In this document: positions 12,354 to 25,226 of the stretch, in pieces
How the letters are laid out: every line of letters begins with the position of its first letter
Numbering within the stretch: the stretch's first letter is position 1
From: Myxococcaceae bacterium
GTDB taxonomy: Bacteria; Myxococcota; Myxococcia; Myxococcales; Myxococcaceae
DNA: 46,828 bases
Direction: 5' to 3'
Assembly (NCBI GenBank): GCA_016926755.1
Contig: JAFGNZ010000370.1
Span: forward strand, 1-46,828
Position numbers and translations under genes: made by a program
The notes under the pieces: model-generated
What the model was told of the DNA's origin: nothing
What the model saw: the letters and a program-made list of their open reading frames with translations, nothing else
The model's database searches: none

Positions 12354-13442
12354 CTACTGCTGGAACGGCGTGTTCTCCGCGAAGTACTCGTGGTTGTCCG
12401 CGTTGTTCAGCGCCTTCGTCGGATCGGAGGACGCCAGGCTCTTGGCGCCGCTCTGGCCGTAGACCCAGTCATCCGTCCCGGCCACCACGGTGAAGTGGCT
12501 GAGCTCGTGGATGATCGTGCCGCCCTTGGAGTCCGTGCCCGTCATCGGCGCGGACCAGAACACGCGGCACAGGAAGACCTTGTAGGGCTGGTTCGGGTAC
12601 ACGTAGGCGTAATAGGACTTCTTGCAGCCGCAGTCGAAGGTCAGCGGCTTGGTGTCCAGCGCATCCTTGATCGCGGTGAAGTGGCTCTTCGCCGTGCTCC
12701 AGCCGCTGCTCGAGTAGGCACCAAACCAGGTGGTGTAGCGCGGCGTGCCCGAGGGCGTGCCGTTCAGGTACGTCGCCGAGTCGTTCGCCATCGCGCTGGA
12801 GGCGCTCACCGCCTGCAGGATCGTGGACTGCTGCGTGGCGTCGCACTTGCTGAAGGCCACGCTGCCCAGCGTCGTCACGTCCCCCGGGGCCTGGGCATTC
12901 CCGCTGGCGCGGCCCTCGATGGACACCGTCAGCGCGTGGGCGCGGGAGTCGCCCGGCGCCACGTCGTAGCGCAGGGTGTAGCTGCCGCTCTTCGACAGAT
13001 CATAGAACTCCGCCAGATCCACCGTGCTCGTCAGGCGCTCGCCGGGAGTGAGGACGAGGAAGTCCTCGGCCCGCGCGGCCGCGCGCTTGAAGTGAGGGCC
13101 CTCGTAGGCCACCGGCTCGCCATCGCGCATCACCTGGAGCAGCGGCTCCTCCAGGCCATCCACCGCGGTCTCCCAGCGGAGCAGCTTCACCGCGTGGCGC
13201 CCCTCATTGTGGAGGGTGATCGTCACGAGGGCGCTCTCCGACGCGCTGAAGGAGGCCTTCTCCACGGACAGCGTCGCCGTGACGTTCCGGAGGTCCCGCG
13301 CGGCCGCGAGCTCCTGTGGCTGCGCTTGCGCTACCTGCGGATCGCCAGCGAGCACCTCCTCTTCGGGTGCACATGCACCCAGGAGAGAGGCGCTGACGAT
13401 GCAGCCGACGAGCCAGTGACGACCTCGAAGCATGTTTCTCAT
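12354..13442 (-). CDS. Secreted M35-family (deuterolysin/peptidyl-Lys) metalloendopeptidase
   Basis: An exported zinc protease of 362 aa. The ATG at 13442 has AAGGAAG upstream and gives a lipoprotein-type signal peptide ending ASLLGAC. Residues 50-190 are a beta-sandwich-like prodomain (VTITLHNEGRHAVKLLRWET; GSYTLRYDV). The catalytic domain carries the aspzincin signature: HELSH (H312, E313, H316) followed by GTDDWVYG with D325 as third zinc ligand. It ends in NADNHEYFAENTP, typical of peptidyl-Lys metalloendopeptidases. Cysteines in KCDATQ and FDCGCKK would form disulfides. The family is best known from fungi and is also found in secreting bacteria such as myxobacteria. A role in prey or protein degradation is likely; Lys-X specificity is inference. 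Confidence 0.93.
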   Translation of the reverse strand: MRNMLRGRHWLVGCIVSASLLGACAPEEEVLAGDPQVAQAQPQELAAARDLRNVTATLSVEKASFSASESALVTITLHNEGRHAVKLLRWETAVDGLEEPLLQVMRDGEPVAYEGPHFKRAAARAEDFLVLTPGERLTSTVDLAEFYDLSKSGSYTLRYDVAPGDSRAHALTVSIEGRASGNAQAPGDVTTLGSVAFSKCDATQQSTILQAVSASSAMANDSATYLNGTPSGTPRYTTWFGAYSSSGWSTAKSHFTAIKDALDTKPLTFDCGCKKSYYAYVYPNQPYKVFLCRVFWSAPMTGTDSKGGTIIHELSHFTVVAGTDDWVYGQSGAKSLASSDPTKALNNADNHEYFAENTPFQQ

Positions 13443-13627
13443 GTGGCGGCTTCCTTGTTGGGGGAATGCCACCGGGCGCGGAGGCTCCCGGGGCAAGACA
13501 CACGCACAGCAAGGTTCACGCCAGTTACATGCTTCTGCGGAAATGCGGGTTTAGGAGGAAGGGCGTGCGGTCAGCCCCCACCCGGGTGTTCGGAAAAGAG
13601 ACAGAGGCGCTCCGTCATGAAGCAGGC

Positions 13628-14683
13628 TCAGGGCAGCTCGCAGTTGAGGAAGCGCCGGTCGAGGACGGGCCCCAGGAGCATCCGCTTCCCGAAGACGGCG
13701 GCCGTCGCCGCGCCGGAGAGCTTCTGTCCATCGTCGAGGAAGATCTCCTCTGGCTCCTGGAAGGAAGCACCCGAGGGGCTCAGCCGGAGCACCTGCGAGG
13801 GAGCGCGCTTCTTCTCGTCCGCCGAGTGCGCGACGAAGGACAGCAACTTCGGGTGCGCGCCGATCCAGAGCCGGCCCTGGGCATCCACTTCGATGTTGTC
13901 CGGGCCGGAGCCCAGGCCGATCCGCTCCCGGAGGTGGAGCGCGTGGGTGTTCGGGTCGCGATCGAAGATCGAGATGGCGCGGCCGACGACCTCCGCCAGG
14001 TAGATCGTCTTCCCGTCCGCGGAGCGGTTGATGCCGTTGGAGTAGATGCCTCCCGTGAAGACCTCTCGGAAGCCCTGCCCGTCGTAGAAGAGCACGTTGC
14101 TCATCGCGAGCTGCAGGTACTCCTCCACCTTCTGCATGAAGCCCGGAGGGTAGTGGTGATCGTTGGTCACGTAGAACCGCCGGGCATCGATCGCCACCAG
14201 GTCATTGGGAGACACCAGCGCGGGATCGCGGATCGTCTCGCGGTGGAGGAGCTGCCCATCCGCTTGAACCTCGAAGCGCTCGATCGCGTGCCCGCCCGCC
14301 TCGGGGTGGTTGACCACGAACAGGGTCTGCGCGCCGCTCGGATCGACGAAGAGGCTGAGGCCGTGGGGGTGGAAGTCCTTCGAGAAGGAGCCTGTCAGCA
14401 GCACGGGCTCCGCCGTCCCCTCGGGATCATAGCGATAGATGCCTCCAGGGATGGGCCGTCCGGCTCGGGCCGCGCGCCGGTCATCCGAGGAGAGGTACGC
14501 GTAGCCCAGCGTGGGATGGAAGGTGATGTCCTCCACGCCCGGAATGCCGGAGATGGAGGTGCAGCGGCCCGCGAAGTGGGGCTCGATCCGCTTGAACTGG
14601 CCAGCATCCCAGAGGGTCTTGAGCACCAGCCCTCCCAGGGCCAGCACCAGCATTGCCAGCACTGCCCATCGCTGCTTCTTCAT
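13628..14683 (-). CDS. Paraoxonase/arylesterase-family lactonase, membrane-anchored
   Basis: A 351-aa six-bladed propeller enzyme of the paraoxonase (PON) family, with an uncleaved-looking N-terminal membrane segment (residues 5-23). By motif alignment to human PON1, all five calcium ligands are kept: E51 (GVEDITFHP), N160 (SPNDLVAI), N216 (YSNGINRS), and D262 and N263 (GPDNIEVD). The catalytic dyad is also present: H107 (FHPHGLS) and H126 (VVNHPEAG). It should therefore be active as a calcium-dependent lactonase or arylesterase in the periplasm. It is divergent from the M19 dipeptidase, with 76 bp between the starts. A substrate such as acyl-homoserine lactones is possible but unproven. Confidence 0.92.
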   Translation of the reverse strand: MKKQRWAVLAMLVLALGGLVLKTLWDAGQFKRIEPHFAGRCTSISGIPGVEDITFHPTLGYAYLSSDDRRAARAGRPIPGGIYRYDPEGTAEPVLLTGSFSKDFHPHGLSLFVDPSGAQTLFVVNHPEAGGHAIERFEVQADGQLLHRETIRDPALVSPNDLVAIDARRFYVTNDHHYPPGFMQKVEEYLQLAMSNVLFYDGQGFREVFTGGIYSNGINRSADGKTIYLAEVVGRAISIFDRDPNTHALHLRERIGLGSGPDNIEVDAQGRLWIGAHPKLLSFVAHSADEKKRAPSQVLRLSPSGASFQEPEEIFLDDGQKLSGAATAAVFGKRMLLGPVLDRRFLNCELP

Positions 14684-14759
14684 GTGCTCCTCATGAACAA
14701 AGGGTCCCTCAGTCTAGCCGCTCGGCGATACGCTTGGCTCTCATGCTCGGGAGGGCACG

Positions 14760-15929
14760 TTGAAGAAATGGATCATCCTGGGGACTCTGGCCGCCGCGCT
14801 CGTGGGCACCTTCATCGTCCTGGATGTGATCGCCAGGCGCGTTGCCCAAAGGCTGAACACCGTCTCCCGGACGACGCCGTACACGCCGACGAAGCGAGGC
14901 GCCGCGCTGCACTCGGAGCTCTTCATCGCGGATCTCCACGCCGACCCGCTGATGTGGAACCGCGACCTGAACGAGCGCTCCTCCCGAGGGCACACGGACG
15001 TCCCACGTCTCCTCGAGGGGAACGTTGGCCTCCAGGTCTTCAGCGTCGTCACCAAGACGCCGAAGAACATGAACACGGAGCGCAACGACGACACGACGGA
15101 TGACATCCAGCTCCTCGCCCTCGCCCAGCGGTGGCCGCCGGGCACCTGGTTCAGCCTGAAGGCGCGCGCGCTGTATCAAGCGGAGAAGCTCGTGGAGAGC
15201 GCCGAGGACTCGGACGGGAAGCTCGTGCTCATCCGCAGCCGTGAGGATCTGGAGCGGCTCGTGACGGAGCGGGAGAAGGACAGGGGCCGGGTGGGAGCGC
15301 TGCTCTCGCTCGAGGGGATGCACGCGCTGGAGGGGAGGCTCGATGCGGTGGATGAGCTCCACGCGGCCGGGTTTCGGATGCTGGGGTTCGCGCACTTCTT
15401 CGACAATGAGGTGAGCGGCTCGGCTCACGGCGTCAAGAAGGAGGGCCTGACGGAGCTGGGGCGCGCCGTCGTGAAGCGGATGGAGGAGCGGGGGATCACC
15501 CTCGATCTCGCGCACGCCTCGAGGAAGACGATCCAGGAGGTGCTCGCGATCGCCACCCGCCCCATCGTCGTCTCCCACACGGGGGTGAAGGGCACCTGTG
15601 ACAACAACCGCAACCTGAGCGACGAGCAGCTGCGCGCGATCGCCCGGAATGGCGGCGTCGTCGGCATCGGGTACTGGAGCACCGCCACCTGTGGGAAGGA
15701 CGCGAAGGCCATCGCGCGGGCCATCCGACACGCTGTATCGGTGGCCGGGATCGAGCACGTGGGGCTGGGCTCGGACTACGACGGCGCGGTCGGCGTCCCG
15801 TTCGATACCGCGGGGCTGGTCGAGCTGACGGACGCGCTGATCGCGCAGGGGTTCGGGGAGGGGGAGCTCCGGAAGATCGCGGGAGAGAATGTCCTCAGGG
15901 TCTTGCGAGCCAATCTCCCTGCCCGGTGA
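14760..15929 (+). CDS. Membrane dipeptidase, peptidase family M19
   Basis: A zinc dipeptidase of the renal/membrane dipeptidase family, 389 aa. It starts at TTG 14760, preceded by GGGAGG. A membrane anchor covers residues 4-25. The binuclear zinc ligands are visible: H60xD62 (LHAD), bridging E185 (SLEGMHAL), H252 (LAHAS) and H273 (VSHTG). The C-terminal LGSDYDGAVGVP and IAGENVLRVL motifs are typical. Likely role: hydrolysis of dipeptides, including D-residue dipeptides, at the periplasmic face. It ends 17 bp from the convergent gltD stop. Confidence 0.94.
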   Translation: MKKWIILGTLAAALVGTFIVLDVIARRVAQRLNTVSRTTPYTPTKRGAALHSELFIADLHADPLMWNRDLNERSSRGHTDVPRLLEGNVGLQVFSVVTKTPKNMNTERNDDTTDDIQLLALAQRWPPGTWFSLKARALYQAEKLVESAEDSDGKLVLIRSREDLERLVTEREKDRGRVGALLSLEGMHALEGRLDAVDELHAAGFRMLGFAHFFDNEVSGSAHGVKKEGLTELGRAVVKRMEERGITLDLAHASRKTIQEVLAIATRPIVVSHTGVKGTCDNNRNLSDEQLRAIARNGGVVGIGYWSTATCGKDAKAIARAIRHAVSVAGIEHVGLGSDYDGAVGVPFDTAGLVELTDALIAQGFGEGELRKIAGENVLRVLRANLPAR

Positions 15930-15946
15930 GCGTGGACATGGAGCGC

Positions 15947-17410
15947 TCAGCCGAAGGAGGCGTCTCGGCCGCGGGTCGGCAGCGCCGAAGCCCTCCCCAT
16001 CAGCCAGGCGTCGAGGGACTTCGCCGCCTCGCGCCCATCCGAGATGGCCCAGACAATGAGGCTGGCGCCCCGGTTCGCGTCTCCCGCGCAGTACACCCCG
16101 TCCACGGAGGTGGCGAAACGTGCGTCCACCTGCACCGCGCCTCGAGGTGTGAGCCGTATGCCCAGCTCCTCCTCCAGCCGTGAGGTGTCCGGCCCCGTGA
16201 AGCCCATGGCCAGGATCAGCAGATCCACCTCGTACGTCACCTCCGAGCCCGGCTGCTCCACCAACCGAGGGGGCCCGCCTCCTTCCCGCTGGAGCTCCAC
16301 CTTCACCGCGTGCAGCCTCTGGAGGCGGCCCTCGCTACCGGAGAGCTGCTTCGTCAGGAGCCCGAACTCGCGCGCCCCACCTTCCTCCTGGCTGGAGGAG
16401 GTGCGGAACACCAGCGGCCAGCGCGGCCAGGGGTTGTCGGCGGCCCGGCTCCTGGGCGGCGCGGGCAGCAGCTCCACTTGCGTCACGCTCTTTGCGCCCT
16501 GGCGCAGCGCCGTGCCCAGGCAGTCCGAGCCGGTGTCTCCACCGCCGAGGATCATCACCCGCTTGCCCGCGGCGTCCAGCCGGGGCTCCCGCGTGGCCAG
16601 CCCAGCGACCACCCGGTTCTGGTGCTCCAGGTACTCCATGGCCTGCACCACGCCCGCCAGCTCGCGCCCCGGCACCTCCAGCTCCCGCGCCCGCCTCGCC
16701 CCGATGGCGAGGACGACGCCGTCATGCTGCTCGCGCAGCGCGCGGAAGCCAGGCTCCCTGCCCACGTCCACGCCGGTGCGGAACACCACGCCCTCGGCCT
16801 CCAGCAGCGCCAGCCGCCGGTCCAGCACGCCCTTCTCCATCTTGAAGTCCGGGATGCCGTAGCGCAGCAGGCCTCCCAGCCTGTCGTCTCGCTCGTACAC
16901 GGTGACGGAGTGGCCGGCCCGGTTGAGCTGGGCCGCCGCCGCCAGCCCCGCGGGCCCCGAGCCCACCACCGCCACCTTCTTGCCCGTCCGCGCCGCGGGA
17001 GGCTGAGGGTGGATCCAGCCCTCGGCGAAGGCCCGCTCGGCGATCTCCTTCTCCAACTGCTCGATGGTGACCGCGTCCTGGTCGATGGAGAGGACGCACG
17101 CGGCCTCGCACGGCGCCGGGCACAGCCGCCCGGTGAACTCCGGGAAGTTGTTGGTGGCGCTCAGCGCGAGGAAGGCCGCCTTCCACCGCCCGCGGTAGAC
17201 GGCGTCATTGAAGTCCGGGATGGGGTTGCCCAGCGGGCAGCCCTGCTGACAGAAGGGGACACCGCAGTCCATGCACCGCCCCGCCTGCCGCTTCGCCTCC
17301 TCGGGGGCCAGGGGCAGCACGAACTCGCGAGAGTCCTGGAGGCGCTCGTGCTTGGTCCGCTTGGAGGCGGGCACCCGGGACCACTCGGTGAAACCGGTCG
17401 GCTTTCCCAT
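15947..17410 (-). CDS. gltD: Glutamate synthase (NADPH) small subunit GltD
   Basis: The electron-input subunit of glutamate synthase. It oxidises NADPH through FAD and passes electrons through two [4Fe-4S] clusters to GltB. 487 aa. The cluster cysteines are visible in CMDCGVPFCQQGC (C46, C49, C54, C58) and LCPAPCEAAC. The FAD Rossmann motif is VVGSGPAGLAAA and the NADPH-binding one is ILGGGDTGSDCLG; CAGDANRGASLIVWAI near the C-terminus is the conserved FAD-closing segment. It starts 3 bp after the gltB stop, so the two are translationally coupled. Confidence 0.97.
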   Translation of the reverse strand: MGKPTGFTEWSRVPASKRTKHERLQDSREFVLPLAPEEAKRQAGRCMDCGVPFCQQGCPLGNPIPDFNDAVYRGRWKAAFLALSATNNFPEFTGRLCPAPCEAACVLSIDQDAVTIEQLEKEIAERAFAEGWIHPQPPAARTGKKVAVVGSGPAGLAAAAQLNRAGHSVTVYERDDRLGGLLRYGIPDFKMEKGVLDRRLALLEAEGVVFRTGVDVGREPGFRALREQHDGVVLAIGARRARELEVPGRELAGVVQAMEYLEHQNRVVAGLATREPRLDAAGKRVMILGGGDTGSDCLGTALRQGAKSVTQVELLPAPPRSRAADNPWPRWPLVFRTSSSQEEGGAREFGLLTKQLSGSEGRLQRLHAVKVELQREGGGPPRLVEQPGSEVTYEVDLLILAMGFTGPDTSRLEEELGIRLTPRGAVQVDARFATSVDGVYCAGDANRGASLIVWAISDGREAAKSLDAWLMGRASALPTRGRDASFG

Positions 17411-17413
17411 GGC

Positions 17414-21973
<4,560 letters not shown>

Positions 21974-22392
21974 CAGCTGACTCCCTCCATCACCTGGGTG
22001 AGACACGGGTGTTCACTATCAGACGCAGCATGGTAATGCGCCGCGTCAAGCTGGGTAAAGGAGAGTCTTGGAGGGGGCTTCTTGGTGAGGTAGCGGAAGA
22101 GGCAGGGGAGCGAGGCCCGGCCGCTTGCGCCCCGAGACGCCTGACGGAGTGCGTCACCCCTGCGGGAGTCAGGTGGGCTGGCCGGTGTTATCCCTCGATA
22201 GGTCATGGTGCCCACTGAACGCCTCTCCTTCGCCGATCCCTTCCTGCGTGGGCCGGGCGAGGTGCCGGTGATCATCGGCTTGGGTAGGTGGGCGGGAGGC
22301 CGAGCCGTGGGGGGCCAGCTCGGGTGTGGGTATGCTTGCTTCCCAGGCCTGACAGGCGCATGTAAGGCGACGTGATCACGCAGGAGACCGAA
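21974..22392. other. Intergenic region between divergent gltB and a small membrane-protein gene
   Basis: 419 bp between divergent starts, expected to hold the gltBD promoter and any nitrogen-responsive control. No clear -24/-12 element, riboswitch or convincing short gene was found. The open frame at 22009-22218 has no coding character. Confidence 0.5.
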
Positions 22393-22848
22393 ATGACCTC
22401 TTCCACGGTGGCAGCGCAGGCGACTCCGGTTGCTGGGGAGCTCTTCAGCGCGTTCCGCGAAGAGCGCGCCTCCAGTCGCCGCTGGCTGCTCGTCCTGGTG
22501 GTGCCGCTGCTCGGGGCCCTGGCCGCCTGGGCGTCGATGGATCCGGGCGTGGTGCGGATCGTCACCCCCTCGGGCATCCAGGCCGTGAACCCGGGCATGT
22601 CCCAGCAGGAGGTCCTCCGGCTCCTGGGCACCCCGATCGGCCGGGAGACCCGGGCCGACGGGCTGCAGTGCTTCCAGCATGGCTACTTCGCGCTCACCGA
22701 GCCGATGACCACGGTGCACACGCTCTGCTACGAGGGCGGGAAGCTCAAGGACGTGACGACGCGCCGCTTCTCGCTGTGGCGGGTGGATCCCAGCGGAGCG
22801 TTCGTCCCCGCGGGGATCCCCTTCGACGACGAGCCCGCCACCCCCTGA
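22393..22848 (+). CDS. Single-span membrane protein with BamE/SmpA-like motif
   Basis: A 151-aa protein. The ATG at 22393 was preferred because AGGAG lies 8 bp upstream; an in-frame GTG lies 21 bp earlier. One transmembrane helix (about residues 35-53, WLLVLVVPLLGALAAWA) is followed by an outside domain. That domain contains NPGMSQQEVLRLLGTPIGRE, the 'GMs..eV..llG.P' pattern of SmpA/BamE-like and related small beta-rich domains, and then GLQCFQHGYFALTEP and LKDVTTRRFSLWRVDP. Function unknown; the fold suggests an envelope protein interaction role. It is convergent with the OPT transporter, 19 bp apart. Confidence 0.85.
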   Translation: MTSSTVAAQATPVAGELFSAFREERASSRRWLLVLVVPLLGALAAWASMDPGVVRIVTPSGIQAVNPGMSQQEVLRLLGTPIGRETRADGLQCFQHGYFALTEPMTTVHTLCYEGGKLKDVTTRRFSLWRVDPSGAFVPAGIPFDDEPATP

Positions 22849-22867
22849 GCTCGCCGCGGGCGCGGGC

Positions 22868-24775
22868 TCAGCCGACCAGCGCCAGCAGCCCGAGGATCCC
22901 CGCGATGAGGAAGTAGAGCGACTCGCCGGCGATGAGGCCGCCGCCGATGAGCGAGGTGGTGCTCATGTCCGACGGCAGCTCCTCGTCCGACTCCTTGGCC
23001 GCCTCCACCTTGGGTGAGTCCCCCTTCACCTCTGCCTCCGCGTGCGGCTCGGCCTTCACCAGAGGCCCCCTGGCGGTCGCGGTGCTCCACACCGACATGA
23101 TGATGCCGCCGGCGCCGTACCAGAGCGACACGGGCAGGTCCACGAAGCCGCCGAAGGACGAGGCGTACGGGCTGGCGAGCACCACCGCGTCCATCGTCCA
23201 CCCCACCGCGAAGCCCGCGCGAGAGCCCTGCACGAAGCGCTGGTAGCCCGCGCTGCCGCGCACCACCTTGCGCAGCACCTCGATGACGAAGCCGATGCCC
23301 AGGCCGATGAGCATCGCGTTCACCTTGTAGCCGGACAGGTTGCCGATGTCCTTGATGGCGCCCACGAACTTGAACGTCATCGCGGAGCTCCACTGGCCCT
23401 GCTTCGCGTCGGGGTTGTCGAACAGGTTCACCTGGAGCACCGGGTAGGCCGTCATGAAGACCTTGGCCAGCACCACGCAGAGGATGGCTCCCATGAAGAT
23501 GCCCATGACCTGGTAGCGGAACTGGAGCAGCCGGTTGGTGCCCAGGCGCCACCCGGTGGAGCGGTCCTGCTGCATGTCACAGCCCACCGAGGTGGAGATG
23601 AGCAGGATGCTGGCCGCCATCAACCCCACCAGCGGATCCTTCAGCCCCAGCAGGGACATCAGCAGCACCGAGAGGACGAAGGCGCTGGAGATGGGGTTCT
23701 GATCCGTGATGCCGTAGGCGATGCCGTTGATGAGGACGAAGAGCAGCGCCAGCACCAGGCCGAAGGCCACGAAGCCCGCGGGCTGATCGAGCACCTGCGT
23801 GGCCACGACGACCACGGCCACGGCCCAGAAGACGACCCAGGCGATCAGGCGCGGGAGGTTGACCCGCTTCCACTCGGGCTCCGCCTCGGCGGGGGCGCGG
23901 GCCCGCTCGCGGATCCGCGCGATCGCCTTCACCGCCAGCAGCGAGAGGTCCACCACCGCCGCGCCGCAGATCATCGCCAGCGCGATGAGGAAGCCCGTCT
24001 TCCGGAAGGGATCATTCGGCCCCAGCCAGCCGATCTCCCGCAGGGAGGGGGAGATCAGCACGCCGATCACGCCCGAGACGATGGCGGGGACGGTGATGCG
24101 GCTGCCCACCACCATCCCCGCGCCGACGGTGGCGGCGCTCAGGCCGGCGCTGCTCAGCACCGCCACGCGCTCGGCGAGCGCGGCCACCAGTCCGCCCAGC
24201 GCCGTGCCCCCGCCCAGCTTGGCGATGGAGGCCTTCAGCAGGCGCTTGTCCGTGAGCGCGCGCAGGATGTTGGCCACCGCGTGGCCCGAGGGGTACTCGA
24301 GCTGCAGCTTGTCCACGAGCAGCGGCGTGTAGAGCATGCCCACGCCCACGCCGAACATGCCGATGCAGCCGACGAAGAGCATGAGCTTCCAGGCGGATGG
24401 CATGGGCATCCCCAGCCACACCATGGCCTGGATCAGCACGGACATGGCGCAGAGCGAGGCCACCGAGGCGGCCATCGTCTGCATGTAGTTGGCGCCGTGC
24501 TTGCCGTCCGGGCCGTAGCCGTAGGTGACGGCGCTGCCGAGGATGCCGGCCAGCACCTGCCCGCCCACGAAGAAGCCCATGCTGAAGTTCATGTACGAGG
24601 CGGCCACGCCCCCCAGCGGCCCGAGGATGAAGATGGCCACCGCGCTCAGCAGCAGGTGGTACTTCCAGGTGCCCACCGGGGGCAGGAGGCGGAAGCGCGG
24701 AGCGCCGGGTTCCACGGGCGGACCCCCGAGGAGGGAAGGCGAAGAGGAGGGGAGTGGCTGGGCGGGTTGGGCCAT
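22868..24775 (-). CDS. OPT/YSL-family oligopeptide transporter
   Basis: A polytopic inner-membrane transporter of 635 aa with about 14-16 predicted hydrophobic helices. Family hallmarks are LEYPSGHAVANILRALTD (residues about 160-177), NPISSAFVLSVLL, and SVGCDMQQDRSTGWRLG, matching the 'GxDmxQDxxtG' stretch of OPT proteins. Members import small peptides or metal chelates coupled to protons. The hydrophilic loop between residues about 575 and 610 (KAEPHAEAEVKGDSPK) is a charged insertion. Substrate is not predictable from sequence. Confidence 0.93.
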   Translation of the reverse strand: MAQPAQPLPSSSPSLLGGPPVEPGAPRFRLLPPVGTWKYHLLLSAVAIFILGPLGGVAASYMNFSMGFFVGGQVLAGILGSAVTYGYGPDGKHGANYMQTMAASVASLCAMSVLIQAMVWLGMPMPSAWKLMLFVGCIGMFGVGVGMLYTPLLVDKLQLEYPSGHAVANILRALTDKRLLKASIAKLGGGTALGGLVAALAERVAVLSSAGLSAATVGAGMVVGSRITVPAIVSGVIGVLISPSLREIGWLGPNDPFRKTGFLIALAMICGAAVVDLSLLAVKAIARIRERARAPAEAEPEWKRVNLPRLIAWVVFWAVAVVVVATQVLDQPAGFVAFGLVLALLFVLINGIAYGITDQNPISSAFVLSVLLMSLLGLKDPLVGLMAASILLISTSVGCDMQQDRSTGWRLGTNRLLQFRYQVMGIFMGAILCVVLAKVFMTAYPVLQVNLFDNPDAKQGQWSSAMTFKFVGAIKDIGNLSGYKVNAMLIGLGIGFVIEVLRKVVRGSAGYQRFVQGSRAGFAVGWTMDAVVLASPYASSFGGFVDLPVSLWYGAGGIIMSVWSTATARGPLVKAEPHAEAEVKGDSPKVEAAKESDEELPSDMSTTSLIGGGLIAGESLYFLIAGILGLLALVG

Positions 24776-24919
24776 GGGAGCCCGAGGCTACCGACCCGCC
24801 AGGTGGTCATCAACGCACAGCGGGTGCTTTCTGTCTGCCGCGCCGCTCTTCACCCGAACTCCTGGCCGTCAGGTTGTGGCGGGGCGGCAGGATGCCAACG
24901 TTCCCTGCGGAGGACGACC

Positions 24920-25138
24920 ATGCGCACGACTTCGCTTTCCGCTGTGACGCTATCCCTGCTCATGCCCGTGCTGGCGCTCGCTACGACCGGGATGGGCCCC
25001 CCCGAGCAGTCGATCAGCAGGAGCCCGCTGTCCTGGTGGTGGCTGGTGTTCCTCGCCGTCGCGGTGGTAGGCCTCATCTGGACCGCCATCGCCGCGAAGA
25101 AGAGAGGAGAGCCACCCTCCAGGCCGCGCGCCTCTTGA
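24920..25138 (+). CDS. Small exported or membrane protein, 72 aa
   Basis: The ATG is preceded by CGGAGG at a good distance. It has a signal peptide (MRTTSLSAVTLSLLMPVLALA), a short linker and one transmembrane helix (WWWLVFLAVAVVGLIWTAIAA) followed by a basic tail (KKRGEPPSRPRAS). The signal plus single helix gives a type I orientation with the C-terminus inside. No family recognised. Confidence 0.7.
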   Translation: MRTTSLSAVTLSLLMPVLALATTGMGPPEQSISRSPLSWWWLVFLAVAVVGLIWTAIAAKKRGEPPSRPRAS

Positions 25139-25226
25139 GCCACGGCCGCCCCGCCTGGCCGCCAGGGGAGCAGCCTGCCTCCAGCCTCCTCGGGCGGGGG
25201 TGACGTGGCGGGGCGTTGGCTCCATC

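Noticed and set aside
21974..22392. Riboswitch or sigma-54 promoter upstream of gltB
   Set aside because: No TGGCAC-N5-TTGC element and no conserved riboswitch core could be identified by eye.
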